The notes under the pieces are model-generated. The model searched no databases. It worked only from the letters and a program-made list of their open reading frames with translations, and was not told the origin of the DNA. From Alentia gelatinosa (Eukaryota > Annelida > Polychaeta > Phyllodocida > Polynoidae), in the NCBI GenBank assembly GCA_950022655.1, contig OX465580.1, positions 98,040,797 to 98,104,796 on the forward strand: 64,000 nt of DNA, read 5' to 3'. The position numbers were made by a program, and so were the translations under genes. Shown piece after piece: positions 27,273-39,533 of the stretch. Each line of letters opens with the position of its first letter. Position 1 is the first letter of the stretch.

Positions 27273-27294
27273 CTGATTGGTCCCCTTTGGGCGG
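27273..27294. promoter_or_regulatory. CCAAT box plus GC box
   Basis: CTGATTGG (inverted CCAAT) lies 8 bp from GGGCGG, just after a small CpG cluster (27190-27225) with CTCGCGCGAG. It is promoter-like, but no transcript unit was identified. Confidence 0.25.
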
Positions 27295-28023
27295 AGTGGA
27301 GCCTGCCAGAATAAACCCTAATTACAAGGCAGCATGGTAATTAAGTGCCCTCGACCAATTACCCATCAACCACCCATGCCTCAATGGTCATTGGGTGAAT
27401 GGACTGACCCGCCGTTGAAGAGTGGAAATTGGGCTTGTTGTTGGATGGATGTTAGGAGGGTGCGAGATTTGGGAGGGAGGTCATCGGGTGAGGTTCTAGA
27501 TGGCCAGGACGAAAATTAGGGGGTCGGTGGTGAAGGATGGAGAGAATGTAGGGCATCGGATGAGAGAGGAAGAGAATAATCTCTATACGGATCATGTGGC
27601 TTAGAATCGTATCACCACTGCTGGAAGTATCTAAAGATGGAGACAAATATGGGCTTATGAACATGTATTTTCTCACTAAATCAAGTGAATCTCTAGAGTT
27701 ATTTATGACTTGTTGTTTATCACGCATGTATTACATTGATTATCCTTTTTTTAATCTTCAAAAAAGAAAGAAAGAGAACTGTAACAGATATCAAGTTGGG
27801 ACGTTCCCTTGACATCCATCTATTATAAGGAAGAGATAACATTACCTATTTTGTCATCCAAATTGAGAAGGCCAAAATGTATAAAAGTAAACTAGGAGCA
27901 AACGTCATTAAAGATACAATTTGTTCATTTAACTAAAGCTGATTTTGCTGTGCAAATACACGTCACACAACACTATCTGAATTGAAATACAATTTACAGA
28001 ATATTAGTCCTTATTTTCAGTGA

Positions 28024-28182
28024 CTACGCGTGGCCACATCCGAGATCATCCGGAGGTTGAAGGAATGAGAGTTGTCCTTTTTTTTCGGATAAATTTTTGG
28101 AAGCGGTTGTTTTTCTCCTTAGTAGTAGCGTGAAAGTAGGGTCTGAGTCAGGACAAAATGGCTTTCTCCTCGCCAGGTGTTG
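28024..28182 (-). CDS. Candidate terminal exon, unknown protein
   Basis: The minus-strand acceptor cgttctatcttctgacag opens a 53-codon frame ending in TAG. The frame has no ATG, so it could only be an internal or terminal exon. It is rich in Lys, Arg, Leu and Pro and begins QHLARRKPFC. If joined to the TMTC exon in the required phase it stops sooner, so it is probably not the next TMTC exon. No homology is recognised. Confidence 0.17.
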   Translation of the reverse strand, partial: QHLARRKPFCPDSDPTFTLLLRRKTTASKNLSEKKGQLSFLQPPDDLGCGHA

Positions 28183-31100
28183 CTGTCAGAAGATAGAACG
28201 TCCAATTATGGTTCATGCCGGGGTTGTGTGTAGGGGAGGGAGGGACGGGTGAGCAGCTCAGTGGCTGTCTCTCTCCGTTCATGCGAGCGGCTCCTTCTCT
28301 TCGTCCACTTTACAACGCTGAGGGGTTGGGATCTGGGGCCTCGAGCTGTTTCCATCTGTTAGTGTGAAAGGCATCGGCGCGGTCCACGCCCACCGGGTAG
28401 CTCATCTATAATGAACCCAGACGGCGAGCAGTTCGCTCCCACCGTGTGTACACCACGCCAGGTCCCTGCAACTTCTCGGGCCGCCCACAGGGAGAGATCC
28501 GCGATGGGAATTTTAAGCGACGGCCTCTCGATATGGGTGGGCGGCTGTGCGCTATTGGTGGTTTTGGGCAGGGGTGGGAGGAAAGAGGGGCGCTCACAGT
28601 CGTGTGGTAGGTGCAGGCGAAGAAATATCAATTTGTTTTCTTGGTTCCTATTGATGGCCCAGCTAGAATATTCTATTGAATCGATACTAGGACGTAGGAA
28701 CGACTTCCAACGTCGTTATATTTCAATGCGGACTGTGACAAATGCCTCTGCTAGCCACAAGGGAATTGCTGATATATATTCTTTGTATAGGAAGTAAAGC
28801 CGGGCATTTTTCATTGCCTCAGGGGAAAATGTGTTGAAAGCAGTGATTTCCGGATAGAGTTGCTATCTAGTTTTGTTGTGGCATCAATTTACGAGCTGCA
28901 TCATACGTGCATAATCTGGGTCATCTTTTTGGAATCCATTATAGTGGCTTTTTATCCTTATATCTATCTTATCCCTTATATACTTCATTCTTTGCTCCTA
29001 TCATAAACACGATTGCATTCAATTAGTAATCTTGTGATAAGATTTGCTGTCCACATTCAGGGACAAATAACTGTATAGTGAAGCACTGGTTTACAATGCT
29101 GTATTCACATATTCATTGGAACTGGTGTTAAATCAGACCCCTAAAGTACATTGTAGTACATCGAACGTAAGTCGCGTGCAGACCTATCAGTGGTTGTCTG
29201 AGGCGATCAAAAGATGGATTCATTCCAGCAACGATATTACTAGGGCAGCACAAATATAACGACTCGCAGCAACTCTACAGAACGCATGCCACTCCTGATA
29301 AATCACTATTATCAAACACGTCGATTGCAAATCTAGAGTGAATGACGAGTACATATAATATATCATAAATGTCTATTACTTTTTCTCATGCAGTGTTTTG
29401 ACACATCGTGCAATGCTTTATTGCTGTCAAGTATGTCTTCTAGACTTCAATCTGGAACACAATGATAATCATCTCATACCGGTACTGTTGCCCGCATTCC
29501 GATCTCAAATGGAGAATAGGTATCTTTCCCTAAGGATGTTATGGGCTTGGCGAGGATTGTCTTGATGCAAAGTCCCCAGAGACCGATCTCATAGACTATA
29601 ATAGCAAGACCCATCACAGTAGGTGTTCCTCTCCTTCCCCATACAAATAAGCATAGTTCTTTGGGGAGCTGTTGATATATCACTAACCTCTAGACGCAAC
29701 ATAGGCTCCGAACACCGCAGAAGGCAGTGAGAGAAATATCTATCAAAAAAGGTGTTTATGGTTTATATGGAGAATAGTTTAGTCTAGGACCCTTTTTGTT
29801 GCTAAACCTGCTAAGCACTAAATGATGTGGCGTGAGGACAAATTGTTCCAACTCTGCGCCGCTACAGATAGCGACAATATGCAACCAATGTTGGAGACTG
29901 TTCCCGTCATAACGTGTCGGGCGATCACTCTCTAGTCACCTCTCACCTGATATGTGATCTGAGAGTGTCAGCAGGGTCATTCTCCAGCATTTGTCTCCCC
30001 GAGCCTGTCTATTCCTTCTATGAATTATGAAAGGGAGAGTTGTAGATCATACTAGCTGAGGGATTCACGCTGGAGCATTGATATGAGTCATTTACCTTTA
30101 TGAGTTATCTCAGTGAGTTTTGGTCATTTATATTGTCTGTTTACCTTAACTTATGTAGATCCTTGGGAATGCGCGTGCTCTAATGCCTGCTATATGTTTA
30201 GAATTTTACTTGAAAAGAGACGGGATTTTCTTTAAAGGCCTTTGTGATACATATAGATGAAAGGACGCCATTAACCATATTCTAGCTGTTATAAATCTGT
30301 TTTAATTGTATCAATACTCTTCATTTAAATTACTTCAGTGTAGCTACCTCTTTTGAAATTTCGATTATGGGGCGGGTCTGTTAAGAGGATACATGTTCTC
30401 TAAGATCATTGTAGGAAAATGATGATAGAAGGCCAATACATTATGCTGTATTTGAAATTATTTTCTAGATCCATGGCTACGTCGGTTCTGTTTGTCTATT
30501 CCCTGTATCTTCGGGAAATCAAGTGGGACTGAGAGACTGTCTTCCTGGAGCTCATCCTATCTGAATAGGGAGGCGTAGCATTCTTAAGAAGCCTGACAAG
30601 GTTTTAGCTTATAAAGCAAGTCGGGCGAGTTTGCGGAGGCACGCGAGCTGCCGTTTCTATGAGGGTGGGAGGAGAGGGCACCCCCGCCTTACCAACAAAG
30701 CCCTTGTAACGTTGGCGTCACAACGCGACCACAATAACAGGGGCACGTCACCCACGCCGCCCCTGTAGCCGACTAAGGAGCCGTCAGAGAAACCTCCTCG
30801 TCGGTCCAACATCCGCCCTGTTAATAACCCCATATCACGGACAGCTGCCATCAACCGCAGCCATACTGCGACCTGTAGCCAATCAGTAGCAGCCTCACAA
30901 AGTCAGCGGCCAATCAGAGAAGGCCTTTCAATGGAGAAGCCGGCCAGCCAGAGCACAGCTGCACATGTGTGGCCCAAGGAACAATGATGGTCGGGTGATA
31001 TTGCATTATGGGTCCAGGTTCCCGGGCTAAGGGTTACTCTGATTGGACGAGTGTGAATGGAAGTTCACCGGAGTGAGCTAGGGATGTCCCGGGATACATA

Positions 31101-33391
31101 GTTATTGGTTAATGGTCCTCTTATATGTCTACGTTCTTTGTTATCAGAAACGTATAACAGCGAATATATTGCCTTGACAGTGGGGACTCTGGAAAGGTTT
31201 GATGTAATAACAGGCACCTAGGCTGCCTTGATAGAACTAGTTTCTTCTGCAATGTAGTATAGACATGGCCTTTTACCACTCATTGTGTAAAGATTTCGTC
31301 GTCCCGGATACTGTCGTCTCGTATGGAACAATGTCATTTCTATAACCTATCCCTGTGGTATACATGAAGCATGTGATAGAAATGCAGCCTCAATTTTAGA
31401 TTCATCAACCATTTGAATTATTCACTGCCTGTTGATAATCAAGAACAACGATTAAGATGTCAATCTGGGGACAGCCGATCAAGTTTCACAGGGGCTCCAC
31501 ATTAATTTGTGATGGGTTTATAGGCGATTATTCCTAGCTCTATAGATGTCAAATGCGACTGTGGGGTGTAATAAAACTATACATCATCAGTATACGACCT
31601 TCCCATGCATGACTCACCCTGTTTAACCGAAGTTTCTTGATTTTGTGATTCCTTATTGAAGCATCACACTTACCGCAGTTAATGACATCGGCCGATGGTG
31701 AAATAAAATCTTTCTTAAATTAATGAAAAAGACCTGCACCTAATAAACATGTATTCAAGATGCGTGTACTCACTTCCTCCTAGATGGGATCGCGCATGCG
31801 TAGTTCTCAAATCCCATGAGGATCGTCTCATCAGCACTTATATACACGCATGTATTTTCTCCCCGTTTCATGCGATTAACACAATAGTACCAAGGCGAGC
31901 GGTTCTATTTATGGTGCTTACAGGCAGCAAATGTGTTCCGACCACGCACAGCTATAGCGTGATGGATGGCACGGGAGGTATTTACGTGCTACCGCTCTCT
32001 ATATAATCAAATGGGAGGGCAGCCCGACGACACCCTATGAATATTTCAAACCGTGAAAAGGATTATCCCTGGGAAACTTTCACCTGGGCTCCTTAGTTTT
32101 TTTTAAAGACACTTCTCCCCAAGTACCTTCTCGTCTCACTGGAAGTGGTTATAAGCCTACTACCAAGTCATTTACCGAAGGCCTTTAGAAGAAAGATGCA
32201 GTGTTACAGGCTCAGGCATTGTAGAGCATTAAGGGTGATGAAGCATTGAAACCTCCCTATAGTATGGTATTAGTGTTCTCTTAGATTTATACCATTGACT
32301 AATACAGAAAGGGAATATTAATCTGCAGCTGCAGTAAGCAATCACATACATACCGTACTTTGCAAAACTTGTCTGGAATGTTACAGAATTCATAAGATAG
32401 AAGACTCATACATAACATACTAGAATAAGGATTTATGATATATCTTTTGGAGAAGTGTTATCATTCCAATCTCACAGTCTATTCCTGTACGGCCCCCATA
32501 TTGTGACATCCCTTATTCATAGCCCGCACTACATCGCTCCGCCTTGATCATTGAGTTAATCCCGTTACTTTAGCGACATCTATAGGCTCTAAGTGTACTC
32601 TAGCGACGACAGAAAATACTCCAGTCACCTGTCAGCATTAATCAGTACCAGGCATATAGAAACACGTCTTGTCCATTGCTGTCAATGAGCAGGGCGAGTC
32701 GCTGTCACACACTGTCAGACTCTGTCCCTCCCAGCGACGGGTAGGCACAAAAAGGTCTGTCTATGGAGATCAAGCTTCATTGGATCAGCACCGCCCACCA
32801 CTATGTCCCGTCGCTAGCTTGCTTTGCCTCGCCTTACCTTTATACCATTGCCTTAGCGGGCAATATTTAGCTTGGTGAGGTGTTGCAAAAGTCCCTATAA
32901 TCTGATTTGGCTATTACTAAAAGCAGGGATAGACTGCATAATGAAAACGCCTGGTACCCTGTGTAATACCTAGTCTTCTGGATAGACCATGTTTTGCTTT
33001 GCAAAATGATATTGCTTCATCGCCTCATTTACAGTGATTTCGGTCGAAATAGACATTTCTCATAATATTAAAAAAAAACGTATTAGCTAGATGTCCATAT
33101 AGGAGCGGTTCATAGTCATAACAAAGGCAATGGATATCGTGCGAAAGAACAATTATTCCATACAGTTTTATATCTGTCTGGTTGCCCAATTGAAGATACA
33201 CTGATTGGTCCACGCTCACTCTAGCTATCACGCCCTCCCCAGAGAGATCCATTAGGCTGGGAATATAATCCTATAATACCAAATGAATGTATAAGTATAA
33301 GTACATCTCTGTTGTTAACACACTTAGAGAGAGCATCTATATGGCATCAGATTTAACTGTAAGATCCAAAACGGCTCAGTACCCCGATCTC
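28183..33391. other. Gene-less stretch, presumed TMTC intron
   Basis: It holds a GC-rich block (28250-28620), open on both strands without clear splice sites, and the CCAAT cluster at 30.9-31.0 kb. A 40-nt splice-bounded segment at 31674-31713 is discussed as a finding. Confidence 0.4.
30879..31046. promoter_or_regulatory. Triple CCAAT-box cluster in a GC-rich block
   Basis: CCAATCAG occurs at 30879-30886 and 30910-30917, 31 bp apart (about three helical turns), and inverted at 31039-31046. Upstream (30600-30840) is CpG-richer and has CGTCA half-sites. NF-Y-driven promoters often show such paired boxes. No associated exon is evident. Confidence 0.4.
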
Positions 33392-33721
33392 TCATATAAT
33401 CTTGTTTTTTGTTAAGAAACGTCCCATCCTGGCAACAGTTACTAAACCCCGTTGGCAGAATGAGATATGCAGCGGCATACCTGTTTGACCATAGGCAATA
33501 TTACCAGCTGCATTAACAAAAGAAATCTTGAGGCCAAGTTGAACGTTGTAAATGCTGTGGGGACACCCATCAAGTAAGTCCGTACTGACAGGGGCGAGGG
33601 GCTCAAAAGCTTTGAACGAATTATACGGACCATACGTTGTACTTGTATCCTTCAATTCTTTGCAGAACATTGCAATGAAAATAGCACGTAATAGATTCTG
33701 ATAAGGAAAGAAAGTTCGCAA
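33392..33721 (-). CDS. Unrecognised 109-codon ORF
   Basis: This minus-strand frame lies 350 bp downstream of the TMTC exon on the same strand. It is protein-like in composition, with aromatic and small residues throughout. It lacks strong splice sites and matches no TMTC segment I know. It is probably a chance frame, listed because it is one of the longest here. Confidence 0.12.
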   Translation of the reverse strand: MRTFFPYQNLLRAIFIAMFCKELKDTSTTYGPYNSFKAFEPLAPVSTDLLDGCPHSIYNVQLGLKISFVNAAGNIAYGQTGMPLHISFCQRGLVTVARMGRFLTKNKII

Positions 33722-34072
33722 TCACGAGGTGAAATGGCTTGTGCTGTTTACTTCAACTTTCAACATAACACCAGTTAGAAAGAAACGGAATCTCTACTGC
33801 CTTTCGTAAATCTCCGAAGATGTGTCCTGATATATTGCCCCATTTCATAAGCGGGTTATCATGTTTACCTAGTTGTTACACTTCTACCATCCAACATTGT
33901 GAACTGTAGCCTCCCATCTGATATATGGCTGCAGAAGCCTGAATATCATATTACTGAAACCATTCTGCAGCAAAGAGGCGGCTTTCTTGTACACAGTATG
34001 ACACCTATGGGAAGGGATCACAGCTTGTGACATCGGTGTACTTATGTATAAGGCTTCGCCATTTGAACTCAC

Positions 34073-34146
34073 CTGTGGTACAGCAGAAAGGAGGTGAGAT
34101 ATAATACACAGGTAAGCACATCAGCGCGACCTACGACGCCCGATAC
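34073..34146 (-). CDS. TMTC1: Internal exon of a TMTC-family gene (TMTC1-like)
   Basis: TMTC proteins are ER multipass membrane proteins with C-terminal TPR repeats; family members transfer O-mannose to cadherin-type substrates. This 74-nt exon reads from phase 0 and encodes the segment containing GVVGRADVL followed by a hydrophobic run and a YH(R/S) end. It aligns by recall with the conserved Gly-Arg-Ala-Asp segment that follows the HPIHTEA motif in TMTC1 and TMTC4; the residues after GRAD (VLTC) are nearer TMTC1 (VLAC). The acceptor is excellent (pyrimidine run ending tccttccag) and the donor is CAG|GTGAGT; it leaves two bases, so the next exon must begin with one base. The DUF1736 and TPR exons were not found here, and no preceding HPIHTEA exon was seen. 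Family assignment is strong; the choice of TMTC1 over TMTC4 is tentative. Confidence 0.78.
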
Positions 34147-34255
34147 CTGGAAGGAATAAGAGCAGATGTAGATCAGTTTAATGTTGCCTGACACTGAACA
34201 CGACATAAAACTTATCATGAAAACCATAACGAAGCAAGTTATGCCCGGCGTCCAT

Positions 34256-34404
34256 TGAGCTCCCGATACACCACGATAGGCCTTATGATGCATCTCCGTA
34301 CACACAATCGCGTTGGAAGGTCAGCTATAATCGGTTGCCGATACACTCGAGGATGTGCGGCGATGCATGCATCGTAGGGTTTATCGTAGGGTATCGGACG
34401 CTCA
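34256..34404. mobile_element. Small inverted-repeat element upstream of the TMTC exon
   Basis: Arms 34256-34278 and 34382-34404 match in inverted orientation at 19 of 23 positions (TGAGC..CCGATAC..ACGATA). The interior holds the perfect 14-bp palindrome CGATGCATGCATCG (34361-34374) and a duplicated ATCGTAGGGT unit. It lies about 110 bp upstream of the TMTC exon acceptor, in the intron. A related stretch occurs near 42243-42268. Confidence 0.45.
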
Positions 34405-35442
34405 GTAGATGGCGGACCTAAAGCAATTATGTTTGAGAATTGAAAAATATAACGGCATTTTTGACGAACAAACGATGATCTTTAGGGGAGAACGAATTGC
34501 TGAGGAAAGTAAATCTTCTCCTCAAATCACATCCTAACATTACCGATGTATTTTTTATAGGCTGAACAAACAGGAAAGTAATGAATATTATTTCTCTCAT
34601 GTGGCACCAATTGAGTTGAGAATTGAAAAAACAACTATACAGCTTTACATTTCTATTGCATTTCTATAACATTTCTATTTCTTTTAAATGCTTGTATCGG
34701 ACTTTCTGAAATTAAAGAGTATCTCCTCAGAAATTGACATGCATATTATTATCCAGAAATGAAGAACATGATACACTTTGTTCATGCATTGCCACTCCAA
34801 TCATTTCGATGCATTATAGTATCATTCTTATCCCAAGAAAAGAAAATGGGGAATCCAATGAAAAGCGCCAACCATAAAAACCAGAAGATGATAAGGATAA
34901 TTCTCTCGGTCTCACAGAGTTGAAAAGCCATGTCCGGAGGGCCAAACCATACTCGTTGACTCATAGAAGTAATTGAACCCTCTTTGGGGGAAGCACACAC
35001 AAAAAAGTTGGGTTAGTATCACAGGGCGTGAACAATCGTTCAGGTCAGCCGTGAAGGGTGGGCGATAATTGGGGAGTTAACGAGGGGCGCCGAGACAACT
35101 GTAAGCTAGCACGTGCCGCGTGAACGCTGATCATCACAAAAGCGGTCGCCCGCTCTTAAACGTAGTCCCCCTCCGGAACAAGCTACGATGAACGCTCCGC
35201 TGAGGTTCCTGTTCCAGAGGGTCTACTGATGAGCCGGAGAACCTGAGCCTCTGGACCCGTGACCTGAATCCCCAAATGATCTCTGCGGATCTAATGCGTG
35301 GCGTGCATTTAGGAAACTGGTCTTGGGTTTTATGCCTCAGTCAGATAATAGAAGTCAGTGGTCGGCGGAACAAGGGCGGGAAGAGTTATTGAGGCGGGTC
35401 CGATGGCTGTGTCTGTGGCCCAGGGGCCGCGGATTACGCGTT

Positions 35443-35477
35443 GGGTGGGGAGGAGGTGGGGTACGGGGGTGCCGGGG
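35443..35477 (+). other. G-quadruplex motif
   Basis: G-runs of 3, 4, 4, 5 and 4 with short loops, inside a G-rich block (about 35300-35620). Confidence 0.6.
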
Positions 35478-37170
35478 AGCTGATTTGGGAGGCCGGGGTT
35501 AATACCACAGGGGACTCCACGCGACTTAGGGAGTTTTTTTTTAAGATAAAGTGAGACTCTGGGGAGTAACGAGCGAGTGGGGATAGTGGGAGGGCAGGGA
35601 GTCTTTTTTAAATCACTATCCTTTCAATCTTTTACAGGATCAGGGACCGGAGTAAAGACAAAAGCGTTCATTCCCTTAGTCCTTTTGTGGGTGGTTGGCG
35701 GAGGCAGGGGGTCTAAATATTTTTGAAATTTTAATTTTTACCGACCCTCATTTCAGGATCCATGTACACAAAGTGCGAACAAAGACTACGTCCTGTTAGA
35801 TTTCTTTTTCATCCTGAGCTATTAATTTTTCATATCCATATCCAGTGTCTCACCAAGATCTTCTTTATCATCACGTCAGATCTCACACGAGAAGAAGGTT
35901 CGGTTTGCTGTAAATCGCTCGTTTAAGGTAAATGAGTTGAGGATGCAATGGACGAATTAACAATCTGCTCATAACGATGCACTCGTTATGAGCTAATCTT
36001 TGGCTTGTTTTTGATACACATTTTTGATAACACCAGCTTCTTTTTCTGTGGTCAGAACCAAGAGTTATGCAAGTTATATGATTGCATTACAAAAATATAA
36101 TTCTGAATCGCCGTAGTAAAATCCACAGTAAATAGTACAATGATATATGATAACTAAATGAGATTTATATGCGACCTTACCTTAAGGGGCAACGAATTAT
36201 TCAAACTTGTTGTTAAGCAAATTATAAAAGCACTTTTGCAAATCAATAGATGTCAGATCAGACGCTGGTAACTGTAGGACAAATAACAGAAGTGCAGCTC
36301 ACCATTACCATTGTCAACGAAATCGGAAATAAAGTTAACCTTTCCTTTATTGTAGAATATCCTTAAGATTATTGGAAAACCCCATGTTGTTTCCTGCAAC
36401 TCTTAGGAGGGATTTCCAACTTGTGCTACCCATCAGTCAAGCCCACTATCTGTCAGCCAGGCCCGAGTCCATTCCCAGACATGTCAGATGGCAGGTTGTC
36501 TCACAAACTGGTCCAAAGAGAAACTCCATCAAATAAAACAGCCTGCAGATTTAGATAAAATGATCCACGCGCTTTTTGTGTACTGTTTTATCTTCAATGG
36601 GCGGTGAAATTGTTTGCTGTCCATTCCAGGCGGCCTTCAAGTTTTCGATCATTTCTTAACCCCATAAACATTAGTTTTGAATCGTTTTTGCTCATCGGTG
36701 GACAAGAGGACATCTTATCTGGGCGGGGGATAAAGATTGCGTCGGGAAGAGCAAACAAGTTCACGTCAGCTGACGTTGCTCTCAACTAAAAAGAAAAGAG
36801 AAAGAAAGGAAGTCTGATTTTAAACGTTTGTGTTCCACTCCCACCCAATACGTATTGCAAATCAGGATGCGTTTGAATGTAGTGTATGGTAAAACTCCCA
36901 CACGATATGTTAGAGACCATCAGTATAAATAGTAGACGACGTAGAACGTATGAGATAAATACTCCCTGAAACCTTATACGCTTTGTCATCAATTTTAGCT
37001 CTGGATAATAAATTACAAAATTCTATGCGATATATTGTGGATACTTTTCCTGTACAATGTATTGGTAAATCTCTCATACAAATGTATATGTGAAAGCGTA
37101 CTGACAAAGGGATGGGAGTACATGGGGTATAAATGCCTATATGACACTCAAATTTATTCTCCGCTCATTT

Positions 37171-37184
37171 TGACCTTTGACCCC
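37171..37184. promoter_or_regulatory. DR1 nuclear-receptor element
   Basis: TGACCTTTGACCCC is the complement of GGGTCA-A-AGGTCA, a consensus-quality DR1 as bound by HNF4 or RXR dimers. Confidence 0.4.
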
Positions 37185-37689
37185 AGTGGGGGTCTTTTGT
37201 AGTAAAAGGTTAGGAAAGCCATAATTTGTCTTTGGATCCATCACGTAGCGACTTACACTATTGGGTCAAGGGCTAGGAGTCCTGGGTAGATATTCTCTTT
37301 GAACTAGCTTAACGTCATGTATAGGGGTGAAAAATTCAATTGACTATATGGATTAAATAACTAGGTTTGCCTTCAGGGACTTGGTTTTCGATGGGATTTC
37401 TGCCAAATTTAATGAATATTAAACTGCATTCAGATTTATGTATCTACTGCGGGAAATAGATCAGAGGAGCCGCGCCCTACGTTGTCCCATCTATATCCTC
37501 TCTGATCTACTGGCGGACGATGTGTATTATGGTTATGGTTATACTATATCAGGGCATGTAAAGTGTATCTTAAGTCATTTCTAGGGCAGAATTTCCCAGA
37601 CATTTGGAAACAACGATGGCGACTGGCGTGAGGCGTGATGCCGGAACAACAAATAGTGTGATAATGCCAACAATATGGATACATGAAAT

Positions 37690-37836
37690 TGGTTATGCCC
37701 TGCACCACAGTCACGCAGGGTGTTCGCTTACGCGGGCTTAAAATAAACAATAATAGAGGGAACCGTTCCGAGGAAAGGTGTCTGTTAACGCGGAGCGTCT
37801 GCTTACGCGGGGTGTCCGTTATGCGGGGTTCTACTG
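37690..37836. mobile_element. Pogo-like MITE, copy 2 (inverted, partial)
   Basis: The right end reads GTGTCCGTTATGCGGGGTTC then TACTG followed by TA (37837-37838), the complement of the copy 1 left end. The shared interior includes the complement of CACCTTTCCTCGGAACGG. Only three 17-bp units are present, against eight in copy 1. The other terminus was not located, so the left boundary is approximate. Confidence 0.62.
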
Positions 37837-37838
37837 TA

Positions 37839-39241
37839 ATTATATAGATATGAGTAGTAGATAATGGGTGGAGTAGTCGGAAGATAGGAAAATTTGCTCC
37901 TAGGCAACCACTCCAGTCAAATAAAAAGCTTTGAATAAAATAAAAAAGATATATCTAGTATCCATGCTATTTTATGCCGTAGCCTTATTCGTAACGGTAG
38001 CTTTAATTGCCTACCTGATACTGAATCTGATATAATAACGTGTGATTCAGCTCTGTTTAGACTTTGTAAATTCGCCTCAGTTAAGATACATGTCGGTTGT
38101 TATTCAGCCAAAAGATATTTTTCTTTCTCTAGTTATTTATCATCATATATTTATTCAGCCAATACATGTTTCTCGTTGTCTTTTATTAGTTATTTATATA
38201 TTTATTTATCATAGTATTTACATATAGGTTGAATCCCATGAAAATGGTGTACTTTCTAATATTTTAAAATCATTGTGAATAGATCTTGTTTGCAGGAATA
38301 GAAAAACCTCTATCCCTAAAGGTGCCGAGGCGATCTTATTTCATGTATATAGATATGCAAAGATTTGGGAGAATTTGAAAAAAATTAATCTTTATCATAT
38401 CACTAAGCCACCAGATATATTTCTACCCATATATGGCGTGGACATATCGTCAACTGATATGAGAAGCGTCATCAGCGTAGGAAGATGATATAAATCGATA
38501 TCGCTATGCATCCTATATCAAAAGCAGAGACGCTTTCCATCGTTCCCATTGTAAACCTATGTAGATGTATGTTTTGAACACGATTCATGTTGCGAGCGGT
38601 GTAGCCGTGTGTGCATGTTCGCATGCGTGCCTCGTCTCCTCTTTGTCACCATACTTTGTCTCCTTTGATATGTTCCTTTTATTATCATCAATTCTGTCTT
38701 GCGACAGGTTTTCCATGAAAGGTGGAATATAGCTATTGCTGGCAACCTGTGATTCAATGGTTGATGAATATATTAGAAAATATACATTTCACAGACGGAA
38801 CCCATGGAAGGATGGAAAATGGATGAAATTTGGTGAGGTCCGAGGTAAACAATTCATACATAAGAGTTAGTCAAATTGGTATTGCTCCGATGCTGCCTTT
38901 TCAGCGCGAAGTGCAAAATAGAAGGCTTTTTGACTGGAGCTAATTCTGTTTCTAATATAATGTCAATACATTCAATAGCCGAGTCACTCAATAAACCGTC
39001 CTGGATAGATTGCGCATTTTATACAACAGTTAATTGCTTGGCAAGCACACGTTCCATACAGCCTATCATAAAATATATGTAATGATATTGGCACACATCT
39101 GAAAACTTTGCTGACATATCATATTTCAACTAATCAGGGACACCAGAGACAAATCTATTATATCAGTCTATATTGTTTGAGTCAAACATGTATTTGCTCA
39201 TCCGAATTTCTTTTTTAAAAGTTACCCAAAACTCACATTTC
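37839..39241. other. Gene-less stretch
   Basis: AT-rich; nothing recognised. Confidence 0.5.
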
Positions 39242-39275
39242 ATACAATGTTTAGCTGACTAATTAAACATTGTAT
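39242..39275. repeat. Perfect 12-bp-stem hairpin
   Basis: ATACAATGTTTA (39242-39253) and TAAACATTGTAT (39264-39275) pair perfectly across a 10-nt loop. The loop motif recurs as TGTTYAGCTGACT near 39280 and 39602, flanking the MITE at 39312-39533. Confidence 0.7.
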
Positions 39276-39311
39276 ACGATGTTCAGCTGACTATTAACCT
39301 CCATCTCATAA

Positions 39312-39533
39312 CATGGGGCACGTTTAGTAATCTAGGATCGTACGTGTAGACCCTCTCTATATGCGAACGAGACCCAGGGACGATGTGGTTCAACTTTATT
39401 CATTCATGAACGACCTTATGAACGGCTAAGACTGTCTTAGCGAAAAAACTTTAAAATTATTAAACAATGACTCTAGTACACGGTACAGAAAAGGGGTTTC
39501 ATGTACAATCCTAGATTATTAAACGGGCCCCTG
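39312..39533. mobile_element. MITE-like element with 34-bp inverted termini
   Basis: Left arm 39312-39345 and right arm 39500-39533 are inverted repeats with core CGTTTARTAATCTAGGAT and a GGGGC-type outer end. The element is 222 bp with no coding capacity. A clear target duplication was not seen. Confidence 0.62.

Larger units (their letters stand above)
23181..28023. other. Gene-less stretch with regulatory-looking islands
   Basis: Islands at 24400-24900, 25540-25700 and 26040-26400 are GC-richer and contain repeated TGTCAG words, homeobox-type, TEAD-like (GGAATGCC) and MEF2-like (TATTTTTAG) sites. They resemble conserved non-coding elements, but conservation cannot be tested here. Confidence 0.35.
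34405..37689. other. Gene-less stretch, presumed TMTC intron
   Basis: Contains the G-rich block 35300-35620 and the 36.4-kb TGTCAG-rich segment. No exon recognised. Confidence 0.45.
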
